A stretch of DNA of 5,491 nt from Pseudomonadota bacterium (GTDB lineage: Bacteria > Pseudomonadota > Alphaproteobacteria > Rhizobiales > Rhizobiaceae). The notes under the pieces were generated by a model that saw only the letters and a program-made list of their open reading frames with translations, did no database searches and was not told where the DNA came from. The position numbers and the translations under genes are program-made. Positions 1 to 5,195 of this stretch are shown in pieces (the stretch's first letter is position 1; every line of letters begins with the position of its first letter). The stretch lies in contig JAEWHN010000025.1 of assembly GCA_023387775.1 (NCBI GenBank), positions 1 to 5,491 of the forward strand, given 5' to 3'.

Positions 1-627
1 CTGGTGGCCACGCCCTCGCTCGCGGCCGAGCTCACGGCGCGCGGATTCCGCAATGTCAGGCCATGGACGCGGGGCGTCGATACCGGTCTGTACCGCCCGG
101 ACCGGCTCCAGGTGCTGGACCTGCCTCGGCCGATTTTCCTCTCCGTCGGCCGCGTCGCGGTGGAAAAGAACCTGCCTGCGTTTCTGGATCTCGACCTGCC
201 TGGCAGCAAGGTCATCGTCGGTGATGGTCCCGACCTGAAACGGCTGCGCACAGCCTATCCCGATGCCATCTTCCTCGGCGCAAAAACCGGGGAAGAGCTG
301 GCCGACATCTATGCCAGCGCCGACGTATTCGTCTTTCCCAGCCGAACCGACACGTTCGGCATCGTGCTGCTGGAAGCGCTGGCGAGCGGATTGCCGGTTG
401 CGGCCTTTCCCGTGACCGGCCCGATCGACGTGCTGGGCGATGGGCTCGGCGGCGCACTGTCGCAAGACTTGCGGCAGGCGGCCCTGGAGGCTCTGGCCAT
501 CTCCCGCAACGAAGCGCGCGCCAAGGCGCTCACCTATAGCTGGGCGAACTGCGCAGACATTTTCCTGGAACATACTGGCGCCGCGCACATTGACGCGGCG
601 GATACGGCCCGGAAGCCTTCCGCTTGA
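1..627 (+). CDS. GT4-type (glycosyltransferase family 1 domain) glycosyltransferase, 3' part; start lies upstream of the window
   Basis: This is the C-terminal, nucleotide-sugar-binding half of a GT-B glycosyltransferase that moves a sugar from an activated donor to a lipid or glycan acceptor at the cytoplasmic membrane. In the 208 visible residues I see RGVD near 24-27, SVGR 48-51, EKN 55-57, the VGDGP donor-site turn 73-77, and the signature helix region ADVFVFPS through ASGLPV at about 107-133. The usual E-x7-E pair reads D117-x7-E125, a variant common in the MgtA/SqdX-like group. The frame is open from base 1, and the protein already starts inside the fold, so the GTG at 4 is an internal valine codon, not the start. 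Full-length relatives are roughly 340-400 residues, so perhaps 140-190 residues are missing. The gene ends at TGA 625-627, 54 bases before the DUF2093 ATG on the same strand. Donor and acceptor cannot be read from this part; a mannosyl-, glucosyl- or glucuronosyl-lipid product is possible. Confidence 0.9.
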   Translation: MVATPSLAAELTARGFRNVRPWTRGVDTGLYRPDRLQVLDLPRPIFLSVGRVAVEKNLPAFLDLDLPGSKVIVGDGPDLKRLRTAYPDAIFLGAKTGEELADIYASADVFVFPSRTDTFGIVLLEALASGLPVAAFPVTGPIDVLGDGLGGALSQDLRQAALEALAISRNEARAKALTYSWANCADIFLEHTGAAHIDAADTARKPSA

Positions 628-658
628 CCTCGCGGCCGATTTGTGGCGGAACATTCCG
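610..658. repeat. Pair of CGGAA/TTCCG inverted repeats upstream of the DUF2093 gene
   Basis: Two short inverted repeats with the same arms lie 37 bases apart. At 610-622 the arms CGGAAG and CTTCCG flank one base, inside the last codons of the glycosyltransferase gene. At 647-658 the arms CGGAA and TTCCG flank the two bases CA in the gap before the DUF2093 gene. The arms are seen directly; a role as an operator or RNA hairpin is a guess. In GC-rich DNA such 5-6 bp palindromes also occur by chance. Confidence 0.3.
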
Positions 659-681
659 GTAACACAGGCTTGAGCACGACC

Positions 682-918
682 ATGATGAACCGTTTCGAGG
701 GTCCCGGCGCCCGGGAAGCCCACATTCGCTATCTCGACGGAGATTTCCAGGTAACCAGCCCCGGCTCCTTCGTGCGCTGCGTCGTGACCGGCGAATCGAT
801 CCCGCTCGACGAACTCAAATATTGGAGCGTGGAGCGCCAGGAGCCCTATCTCAACGCCAGCGTCTCGCTGGAGCGGGAGCTCGAGGCGCATCCGGAACTG
901 CGGGTCCGGCGCGGCTGA
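682..918 (+). CDS. DUF2093 domain-containing small protein
   Basis: The 78-residue product matches the pattern of the DUF2093 family, small proteins common in alphaproteobacteria whose function is unknown. The core shows IRYLDGDF at about 15-22, a single cysteine in VRCVVTGE (31-38), then IPLDELKYWSVERQEPY (40-56), followed by a charged tail. There is no signal peptide or membrane segment, so it is likely cytoplasmic. The ATG at 682, directly followed by a second ATG at 685, is preferred because the homologous region begins at MMNRFEG. A GTG at 643 and a TTG at 670 in the same frame would add unconserved residues. No strong Shine-Dalgarno sequence precedes any of these starts. The gene follows the glycosyltransferase on the same strand and converges on lpxK, whose stop codon lies 46 bases beyond. 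I know of no defined role and do not infer one, beyond recurrent proximity to lpxK in rhizobia as I remember it. Confidence 0.85.
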   Translation: MMNRFEGPGAREAHIRYLDGDFQVTSPGSFVRCVVTGESIPLDELKYWSVERQEPYLNASVSLERELEAHPELRVRRG

Positions 919-939
919 CCGTTTTCCTGTCGATATGGC

Positions 940-955
940 GCAAGCGTAAGCTTGC
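940..955. terminator. Small perfect hairpin in the convergent gap between DUF2093 and lpxK; possible weak bidirectional terminator
   Basis: GCAAGC at 940-945 and GCTTGC at 950-955 form a perfect 6-bp stem around a GTAA loop, which as RNA on the + strand is a GNRA-type tetraloop. It sits in the 46-base gap where the DUF2093 gene and the lpxK operon converge, the expected place for termination. Neither strand has a run of T after the stem, so a classical intrinsic terminator is not supported. The hairpin may instead protect 3' ends after Rho-dependent termination. Confidence 0.35.
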
Positions 956-964
956 AACTAGCCG

Positions 965-1981
965 CTACCCCCGCCGCTGCCGCCAGGCTTCCAGCGTGTC
1001 GCCGATGATGCGCGCAGGAGCGTGCTTCAGATCGAACGCAGCGTCGATTTCCAGCACGTTCAGGCGGGCCACGAGCTCTTTCGGCGCGTTGTGGCGCAGG
1101 CGCGCCGCGTCCTTCGCCGTCGTCACGAGTTCCAGCCCTTGCGCGTCGGCCACGGCCACCAGGTCGTCGAGTTCGTCCTTGCCATAGACGTGATGATCGC
1201 CGAAGGAGCGCTTGAGTGCGACCGTGCCGCCGGCGCGAGCCACGGTGTCGTAGAACTTGTCGGGATGTCCGATACCCGCAAACGCCAGGAAACGCCGCCC
1301 GGCGAAACTCTGTGCGTCGCGCGGGCGCGCAACGGCCTCGAACACGGCCGCACCGGCGCGCGAGGCCTTGCGCACGATGTGATCGGCGGCGGTGCCTTCG
1401 CCCATCTTCAGCACCGCGTCGGCAAAGCGCAGTTGATGCACCAGCGGCGCGCGCAGCGGCCCGCCGGGGATGACGTGGCCGTTGCCGATACCATAGCGGG
1501 CATCGACCACCAGCAGCGCGTAGTCGATGTGGATGTGCGCGCTCTGGAAGCCGTCGTCCATGATCAGGAAGTCGCAGCCCTGCTCCAGCAGCAGCTTGGC
1601 GCCAGCTGCGCGGCTGGCCGTTACCGCCACGGGCGCATGCTCCGCCAGCAGCAGCGGCTCGTCGCCCACATGCCTGGCGCTGTCGTGGCTGGCGTTGACG
1701 ATATGGGGCTGGCTGAAATTGCCGCCGTGGCCACGCGACAGGAAGCCGGGCCTGAGCCCCATGCGTCGCGCTTCCCCGGCGAGAGCGATCGCCACCGGCG
1801 TCTTGCCTGAACCGCCGACGGTGAAATTGCCGACGCAGAGCACCGGCAGGTCGAATCGTTCGCGCCTGGCGGTCAGCATGCGCCGGCTCGCCACCAATCC
1901 GTAGAGCTTCGAAGCCGGCCACAGCGCATAGGCGCGCCAGTCTGGCCGCTCCCACCAGAACGGAGGCGCCTCGCTCGCCAC
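965..1981 (-). CDS. lpxK: Tetraacyldisaccharide 4'-kinase LpxK
   Basis: LpxK uses ATP to phosphorylate the 4'-position of the tetraacyl disaccharide 1-phosphate, making lipid IVA in the Raetz pathway at the inner face of the inner membrane. The 338-residue product has the family's usual length. Visible landmarks are an N-terminal aromatic, membrane-associating segment (about 8-35), the P-loop GNFTVGGSGKTP (51-62), SRGHGG (82-87), GDEPLL (106-111), the DDGFQ motif (142-146) with the conserved catalytic-region aspartates, PGGPLR (172-177), FAGIGHPDKF (234-243), FGDHHVY (260-266) and TTAKDAARL (287-295). All key elements are intact. The GTG at 1981 is chosen because the N-terminus MASEAPPFWW matches the family and the next in-frame ATG (residue 35) is too late. 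AAAGGGA at 1998-1992 is a plausible, slightly distant ribosome binding site within the waaA 3' end. The gene starts 2 bases after the waaA TAA and is the last of the minus-strand operon. Confidence 0.97.
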   Translation of the reverse strand: MASEAPPFWWERPDWRAYALWPASKLYGLVASRRMLTARRERFDLPVLCVGNFTVGGSGKTPVAIALAGEARRMGLRPGFLSRGHGGNFSQPHIVNASHDSARHVGDEPLLLAEHAPVAVTASRAAGAKLLLEQGCDFLIMDDGFQSAHIHIDYALLVVDARYGIGNGHVIPGGPLRAPLVHQLRFADAVLKMGEGTAADHIVRKASRAGAAVFEAVARPRDAQSFAGRRFLAFAGIGHPDKFYDTVARAGGTVALKRSFGDHHVYGKDELDDLVAVADAQGLELVTTAKDAARLRHNAPKELVARLNVLEIDAAFDLKHAPARIIGDTLEAWRQRRG

Positions 1982-1983
1982 CT

Positions 1984-3294
1984 TTATTGCGTCCCTTTCA
2001 GCCGCGACTTCACGATCAGCGGCTGGATGAACGGATCGAGCGCCTTCAGCGTCTTGGCCAGCGCGCCGCGCATTTCGTCGACAGCGGTCATGCCGGCGGC
2101 AATCATGTTGCGGCGCACCTTCTCATTGAGCAGGAGGAAATTCACCGCGCCGGCCAGCATGTCGGGGTCGCGCACCAGCTTGGCGCCGCCACGCTCGATG
2201 AGGCGTTGATAGCTCTCGCGAAAATTCTGGACATTGCGTCCAGCCAGAACCGCGGTCCTGAGCATGGCCGGCTCGAGCGGATTCTGCCCGCCTTCGGAGG
2301 TGAGCGAGCGGCCGACGAAGGCGATCTCGGTCAGGCGCAGGAAAAGCCCCATCTCGCCGATCGTGTCGCCAAACAGGATATCGGTGTCGGAATCGATACT
2401 GTCGCCGGTGCTGCGCCGCGCCACCTTCAGGCCCATGGCGGCGAACTCCTGCACGAGAGTGGCAGCGCGATCCGGATGTCGCGGCACGATGATGGTGAGC
2501 AGGCCCGGATGGCGCGTGCGCAGCCGCATGTGCACATCCGCCGCCACCATCTCCTCGCCGTCATGCGTGGAGACCGCAGCCCAGGTCGGTCGCCGGCCGA
2601 TCTGCCGCTGGAGAAGAAAAAGTTCCCGCTCGTCGGCAGGCGGCGGCGCGGTGTCCACCTTCAGGTTTCCCGAAACGGTGACGGGCCGCGCGCCAAGTGC
2701 GGCGAAGCGCTGGCCGTCGAGATCCGATTGGGCCACGACATGGGCAAGGTTCTCAAACAGCGCCTCGGCCAGATAGGCACGCTTGTGCCACGATGCGAAG
2801 GACCGGTCCGACAAGCGGCCATTGACGAGCACCTGCGGCACGCGACGCTTGCCGAGTTCCAATATGGTCATGGGCCAAATCTCGGATTCGGCGATGATCG
2901 CCAGATCCGGTCGCCAATGGTCGAGGAAGCGGCTGACCGCCGGCTTCAGGTCGAGCGGCACATATTGGTGGATGATGCGGTCGCCGAGCCGCTCTTCAGC
3001 CACCCGTGCCGAAGTGACGGTGCCGGTGGTCAGCACCACGTTGATCCCGTAGCTGAGGATGGTTTCGATCAGCGGCACGACGGCAAGCGTCTCGCCTACG
3101 CTGGCGGCATGCATCCAGATCAACGGGCCTTCCGGCCTTGGCCTTCCAGGGCGGCCGTAGCGTTCGCGCCGCCGTGCATGATCTTCCTTGCCCTTGGTGG
3201 AACGCCAGGTGACATAGGTGCCGATCACCGGATAGGCGAGCGATCCGGCCAGCCGGTAGGTCGACAAAAGGGCGCGGGCCCAGCGCTCGCTCAT
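1984..3294 (-). CDS. waaA: 3-deoxy-D-manno-octulosonic acid (Kdo) transferase WaaA/KdtA
   Basis: WaaA (GT30) transfers Kdo from CMP-Kdo to lipid IVA on the cytoplasmic face of the inner membrane, joining lipid A to the LPS core. The 436-residue length is typical. The product has an N-terminal hydrophobic anchor (about 9-30), then the acceptor domain with HAASVGE (62-68) holding the presumed catalytic glutamate, EIWP (138-141), and NGRLSDRSF (158-166). The C-terminal CMP-Kdo domain shows SGNLKVD (208-214), the PRHP motif (271-274), GEMG (313-316), and GGQNPLEPA (335-343), where the more common GGHNPLEPA has glutamine for histidine. The ATG at 3294-3292 overlaps the stop of the upstream acyltransferase gene as ATGA, pointing to translational coupling; GGTGG just upstream is a possible weak ribosome binding site. 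The lpxK start follows 2 bases after the TAA. Whether it adds one Kdo or two cannot be read from sequence; two would be usual for rhizobia. Confidence 0.97.
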   Translation of the reverse strand: MSERWARALLSTYRLAGSLAYPVIGTYVTWRSTKGKEDHARRRERYGRPGRPRPEGPLIWMHAASVGETLAVVPLIETILSYGINVVLTTGTVTSARVAEERLGDRIIHQYVPLDLKPAVSRFLDHWRPDLAIIAESEIWPMTILELGKRRVPQVLVNGRLSDRSFASWHKRAYLAEALFENLAHVVAQSDLDGQRFAALGARPVTVSGNLKVDTAPPPADERELFLLQRQIGRRPTWAAVSTHDGEEMVAADVHMRLRTRHPGLLTIIVPRHPDRAATLVQEFAAMGLKVARRSTGDSIDSDTDILFGDTIGEMGLFLRLTEIAFVGRSLTSEGGQNPLEPAMLRTAVLAGRNVQNFRESYQRLIERGGAKLVRDPDMLAGAVNFLLLNEKVRRNMIAAGMTAVDEMRGALAKTLKALDPFIQPLIVKSRLKGTQ

Positions 3295-4079
3295 GTCCGG
3301 CCACCGTCGACGATGCTATAGGCCTCTTCCGTGGCCCGGGTCAGCGAGGCTGTCAGTTCCTGGCGCTTGCGCTCCATCTCGGCCGCGTCCGCATCGGCCG
3401 GCACATGCAGCGGCTCGCCCATGATCGCCGCCGAGCGGCCGAACGGCAGGTTGATCGTGGTCTTGTCCCACGTCTTTTCCAGAACCTTGCGCCGGCTGGT
3501 GGCAACCGCCAGCGGAATGACGGGCCTGCCGGACAGGCGGGCCAGCGTAACGATGCCCAGCCCCGCCTCGCGCGGGGTGCCATGTGGAATGTCTGCGATC
3601 ATGGCCACATTGGTGCCGGCATCAAGCGCCTTTTTCAGGGCAATCAGCGCCCTGGCGCCACCTTTGTCGAGGTGACGGACATCCTCACGGCCGCCGGAAC
3701 CGCGCACCGCCTCGAAGCCCAGCTTTTCCAACGCCAGCGCATTCAGTTCCGCGTCGGCGCTGCGCGAAACCATGGCCAGCATCTTCTGGCCCCTCGGCAG
3801 CAGGCAGGGTGCCAGCAGGTGCTGGCCGTGCCACAGCGCAATGATTGCTGGGCTCAGCTCGGCCTGCGCCTCCTTGAGATTCGACGACTCCTTCGCGAGC
3901 GGATTGGTCAGGCGCACAAAGCGCAATGCATAGGCAAGGAAGGTCCCGATCGCGCCCTTGACGAAGCGCGACTGCGCAAGCGGCTTGCGGACCTTACGCC
4001 AAAAGCTCTGCACAACGCCCGCCTTGCGTTTCTTGCCGGCCGCCGCCCTGGCCACCGGCGCCACTGCTTGGTCCTCCAT
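3291..4079 (-). CDS. DUF374 lysophospholipid acyltransferase-family protein (possible LpxJ-like lipid A acyltransferase)
   Basis: The 262-residue product belongs to the DUF374 branch of the glycerophospholipid acyltransferase superfamily. It has a basic N-terminus (about 11-45), a hydrophobic segment (about 43-58), and the DUF374 landmarks ALWHGQ (81-86), SRSADAEL (105-112), RGSGGR (126-131), a long conserved block ADIPHG through GRPVIPLAVATSRR (162-197), WDK (204-206) and LPFGR (211-215). As in the family generally, a classical H-x4-D box is not apparent; H84 and D109 are the likely functional residues. The common TPDGPRG motif is replaced by ADIPHGTPREAG. The start at 4079 is preferred over an ATG at 4190, which would run through most of the preceding gene. 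The chosen ATG overlaps that gene's stop as TGATG, and the gene's own stop overlaps the waaA start. Its place before waaA and lpxK suggests acylation of lipid A or its precursor. The DUF374 enzyme LpxJ of epsilonproteobacteria is a precedent, but substrate here is inference. Confidence 0.88.
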   Translation of the reverse strand: MEDQAVAPVARAAAGKKRKAGVVQSFWRKVRKPLAQSRFVKGAIGTFLAYALRFVRLTNPLAKESSNLKEAQAELSPAIIALWHGQHLLAPCLLPRGQKMLAMVSRSADAELNALALEKLGFEAVRGSGGREDVRHLDKGGARALIALKKALDAGTNVAMIADIPHGTPREAGLGIVTLARLSGRPVIPLAVATSRRKVLEKTWDKTTINLPFGRSAAIMGEPLHVPADADAAEMERKRQELTASLTRATEEAYSIVDGGRT

Positions 4080-4333
4080 CAGCGCTGACCGGAGGCCCCA
4101 TTTTCGTCCGGATTCAGCAGGCGATGCAGATGGACCACGAAATAACGCATATGCGCATTGTCGACGCTGGCCTGCGCCTTCGCCTTCCAAGCGGTTTCGG
4201 CCGACTTGTAGTCGGGGAAAATGCCGACGATGTCCAGCTTGTCCAAATCGCGGAACTCGGTGGAGTCGAGCGTCTTCAGCTCGCCACCGAAAACCAGGTG
4301 CAAAAGCTGTTTATTTCCGTCTTCATCGGCCAT
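4079..4333 (-). CDS. DUF4170 domain-containing small protein
   Basis: The 84-residue protein matches the DUF4170 family of small alphaproteobacterial proteins of unknown function. Landmarks are LHLVFGGELK (11-20), FRDLDKLDIVGIFPDY (27-42), an alanine-rich helix SAETAWKAKAQASVDNA (44-60), and HMRYFVVHLHRLLNP (61-75), with a short polar tail. It has no signal peptide or membrane helix, so it is probably cytoplasmic; alternating beta-like and helical stretches suggest one compact domain. The ATG at 4333 is preceded by a clear Shine-Dalgarno sequence, AGGAA, five bases upstream, the strongest ribosome binding site I see in the window. The stop shares one base with the start of the DUF374 acyltransferase gene. 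It is thus the first gene of a tightly coupled run with the acyltransferase, waaA and lpxK. A role linked to envelope lipid synthesis is inferred from position only. Confidence 0.88.
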   Translation of the reverse strand: MADEDGNKQLLHLVFGGELKTLDSTEFRDLDKLDIVGIFPDYKSAETAWKAKAQASVDNAHMRYFVVHLHRLLNPDENGASGQR

Positions 4334-4338
4334 GGCTA

Positions 4339-4344
4339 TTCCTG
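4339..4344 (-). promoter_or_regulatory. Strong ribosome binding site of the DUF4170 gene
   Basis: On the minus strand the sequence reads CAGGAA, then five bases (TAGCC), then ATG at 4333. It fixes the start of the DUF4170 gene and marks fresh translation initiation after the 75-base gap, in contrast to the coupled starts downstream. Confidence 0.75.
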
Positions 4345-4408
4345 AATCGTAAATGCAAATTTGCCACTACCTAAAGCAAATCCGCGCATTTTGAAACCGC
4401 CTCGCCCG
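4345..4408 (-). promoter_or_regulatory. AT-richer gap with a palindrome and repeated GCAAAT; possible internal promoter/operator for the lipid A genes
   Basis: The gap between the phosphatase stop and the DUF4170 start is the only long non-coding stretch within the minus-strand run, and it is clearly richer in A and T than its surroundings. It holds a perfect 10-bp palindrome GCAAATTTGC (4355-4364) and a second GCAAAT at 4376-4381, 21 bases, about two helical turns, from the first. On the minus strand TTGCTT (4380-4375) could be a weak -35 element, but no good -10 is visible at the usual distance. The repeats are observed; the promoter or operator role is inferred. ATTTGC and GCAAAT could alternatively pair as a weak RNA stem. 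Confidence 0.35.
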
Positions 4409-5185
4409 TCAGCGTTGGGCGATCACCTCCGCGATGACGGCAAGCAGGTCGCCGCTACCCGCGACGAGCGCGTCATGCGACGTGACGGAGCCGCCATAGG
4501 AGGGGGCAATTCCCAATGTGTTCAGCACGCAGCCGCCCGCCTCGCGCAGGATCAGGTCGGCTGCGGCGATGTCCCAGTCGTGGGCGTTCGGCTTGACGAA
4601 GGTGGCATCGAGAGCGCCTTCCGCGATCATCGCCAGCCGGTAGGCCAGCGAGGGAACGTGGGACATGCGGCGCGCCCGCTCGCGCCACGTCTCGGGCAAG
4701 GCCTCGAAGAATGGCTTCGGGCCGCCGATTACGGCTTCCGGCCCTGGATCACGCACCCGAATGGGCGCGCCGTTCTTCCAGGCGCCCTCGCCCGGCGTTG
4801 CAAAATAGACCTCTTCACGCGCCGGGCAATCGAGCACGCCGACGACCGGCCGGCCCGCTTCCACGACTGCGACGCTGATGCACCAGGTGCTCGCCCCCTC
4901 GATGAAGCCGCGCGTGCCGTCGATCGGATCGACGACGAAGGTGCGGCGCATAGACAGCCGCTCGGCGCTGTCGGCAGTTTCTTCCGACAGCCAGCCGTAG
5001 CCGGGGCGTGCCGCAGTCAGTGTCTCGCGCAGGAAAACGTCGACCGCGAAATCGGCTTCGGTGACGGGGGATTGGCCCGTCTTCATCCACACTTCCGGAT
5101 TGCGCTTGAAATATCGCATCGCGATGTCGCCGGCCTCGCGTGCCGCATCGATCAGCAGCGAGAGGTCGTCTTTGCGACTCGTCAT
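4409..5185 (-). CDS. Inositol monophosphatase-family phosphatase, probably CysQ-like 3'(2'),5'-bisphosphate nucleotidase
   Basis: The 258-residue product is a complete member of the Mg2+-dependent, lithium-sensitive-type phosphatase superfamily (IMPase/CysQ/FBPase fold). Metal-binding motifs are all present: VTEAD (41-45), SEET (67-70), DPIDGT (86-91) with D86, D89 and T91, and WDIAAADLILREAGG (204-218) with D205. CysQ enzymes hydrolyse 3'-phosphoadenosine 5'-phosphate to AMP, clearing a by-product of sulfate assimilation and sulfotransferase activity. Rhizobial relatives beside pmbA are, as I recall, usually named CysQ, but inositol-1-phosphatase (SuhB) or histidinol-phosphatase activity cannot be excluded from motifs alone. 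The ATG at 5185 is chosen: the domain begins right after it, and it lies 10 bases after the pmbA stop. A TTG at 5209 would add eight residues and overlap pmbA by 14 bases. No strong Shine-Dalgarno is visible, so translation may depend on ribosomes finishing pmbA. Confidence 0.9.
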   Translation of the reverse strand: MTSRKDDLSLLIDAAREAGDIAMRYFKRNPEVWMKTGQSPVTEADFAVDVFLRETLTAARPGYGWLSEETADSAERLSMRRTFVVDPIDGTRGFIEGASTWCISVAVVEAGRPVVGVLDCPAREEVYFATPGEGAWKNGAPIRVRDPGPEAVIGGPKPFFEALPETWRERARRMSHVPSLAYRLAMIAEGALDATFVKPNAHDWDIAAADLILREAGGCVLNTLGIAPSYGGSVTSHDALVAGSGDLLAVIAEVIAQR

Positions 5186-5195
5186 TGCGATGGCT

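Noticed and set aside
4..6. GTG as start of the glycosyltransferase
   Set aside because: The protein begins in the middle of a GT-B fold, lacking its N-terminal domain, and the frame is open to the window edge.
1022..1810. A 262-codon + strand open frame opposite lpxK
   Set aside because: It is in antisense register with lpxK, and the product is low in information with no motif, whereas lpxK carries all its family motifs.
846..1955. A 369-codon minus-strand frame overlapping lpxK
   Set aside because: It is an out-of-frame reading of lpxK, dominated by R, A and G residues, and it runs past the lpxK stop into the DUF2093 gene.
1987..3321. A 444-codon open frame on the + strand opposite waaA
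   Set aside because: It is in exact codon register with waaA, so its stops would need TTA, CTA or TCA codons in waaA, which are rare in GC-rich genes. The translated product is rich in R, H, A and G and resembles no family I know, while waaA is a clear, full-length enzyme.
3561..3577. GC-rich inverted repeat CCCCGC/GCGGGG
   Set aside because: It lies inside the conserved codons for the DUF374 motif around GTPREAGLG, has no T-run, and is explained by codon usage.
3405..4088. A 227-codon + strand open frame opposite the DUF374 gene
   Set aside because: It is in antisense codon register with the acyltransferase, with no domain signal.
4080..4190. Upstream ATG at 4190 giving a 37-residue longer DUF374 protein
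   Set aside because: The extension lies entirely over the DUF4170 coding sequence, is unlike the family N-terminus, and the ATG at 4079 makes a typical TGATG junction.
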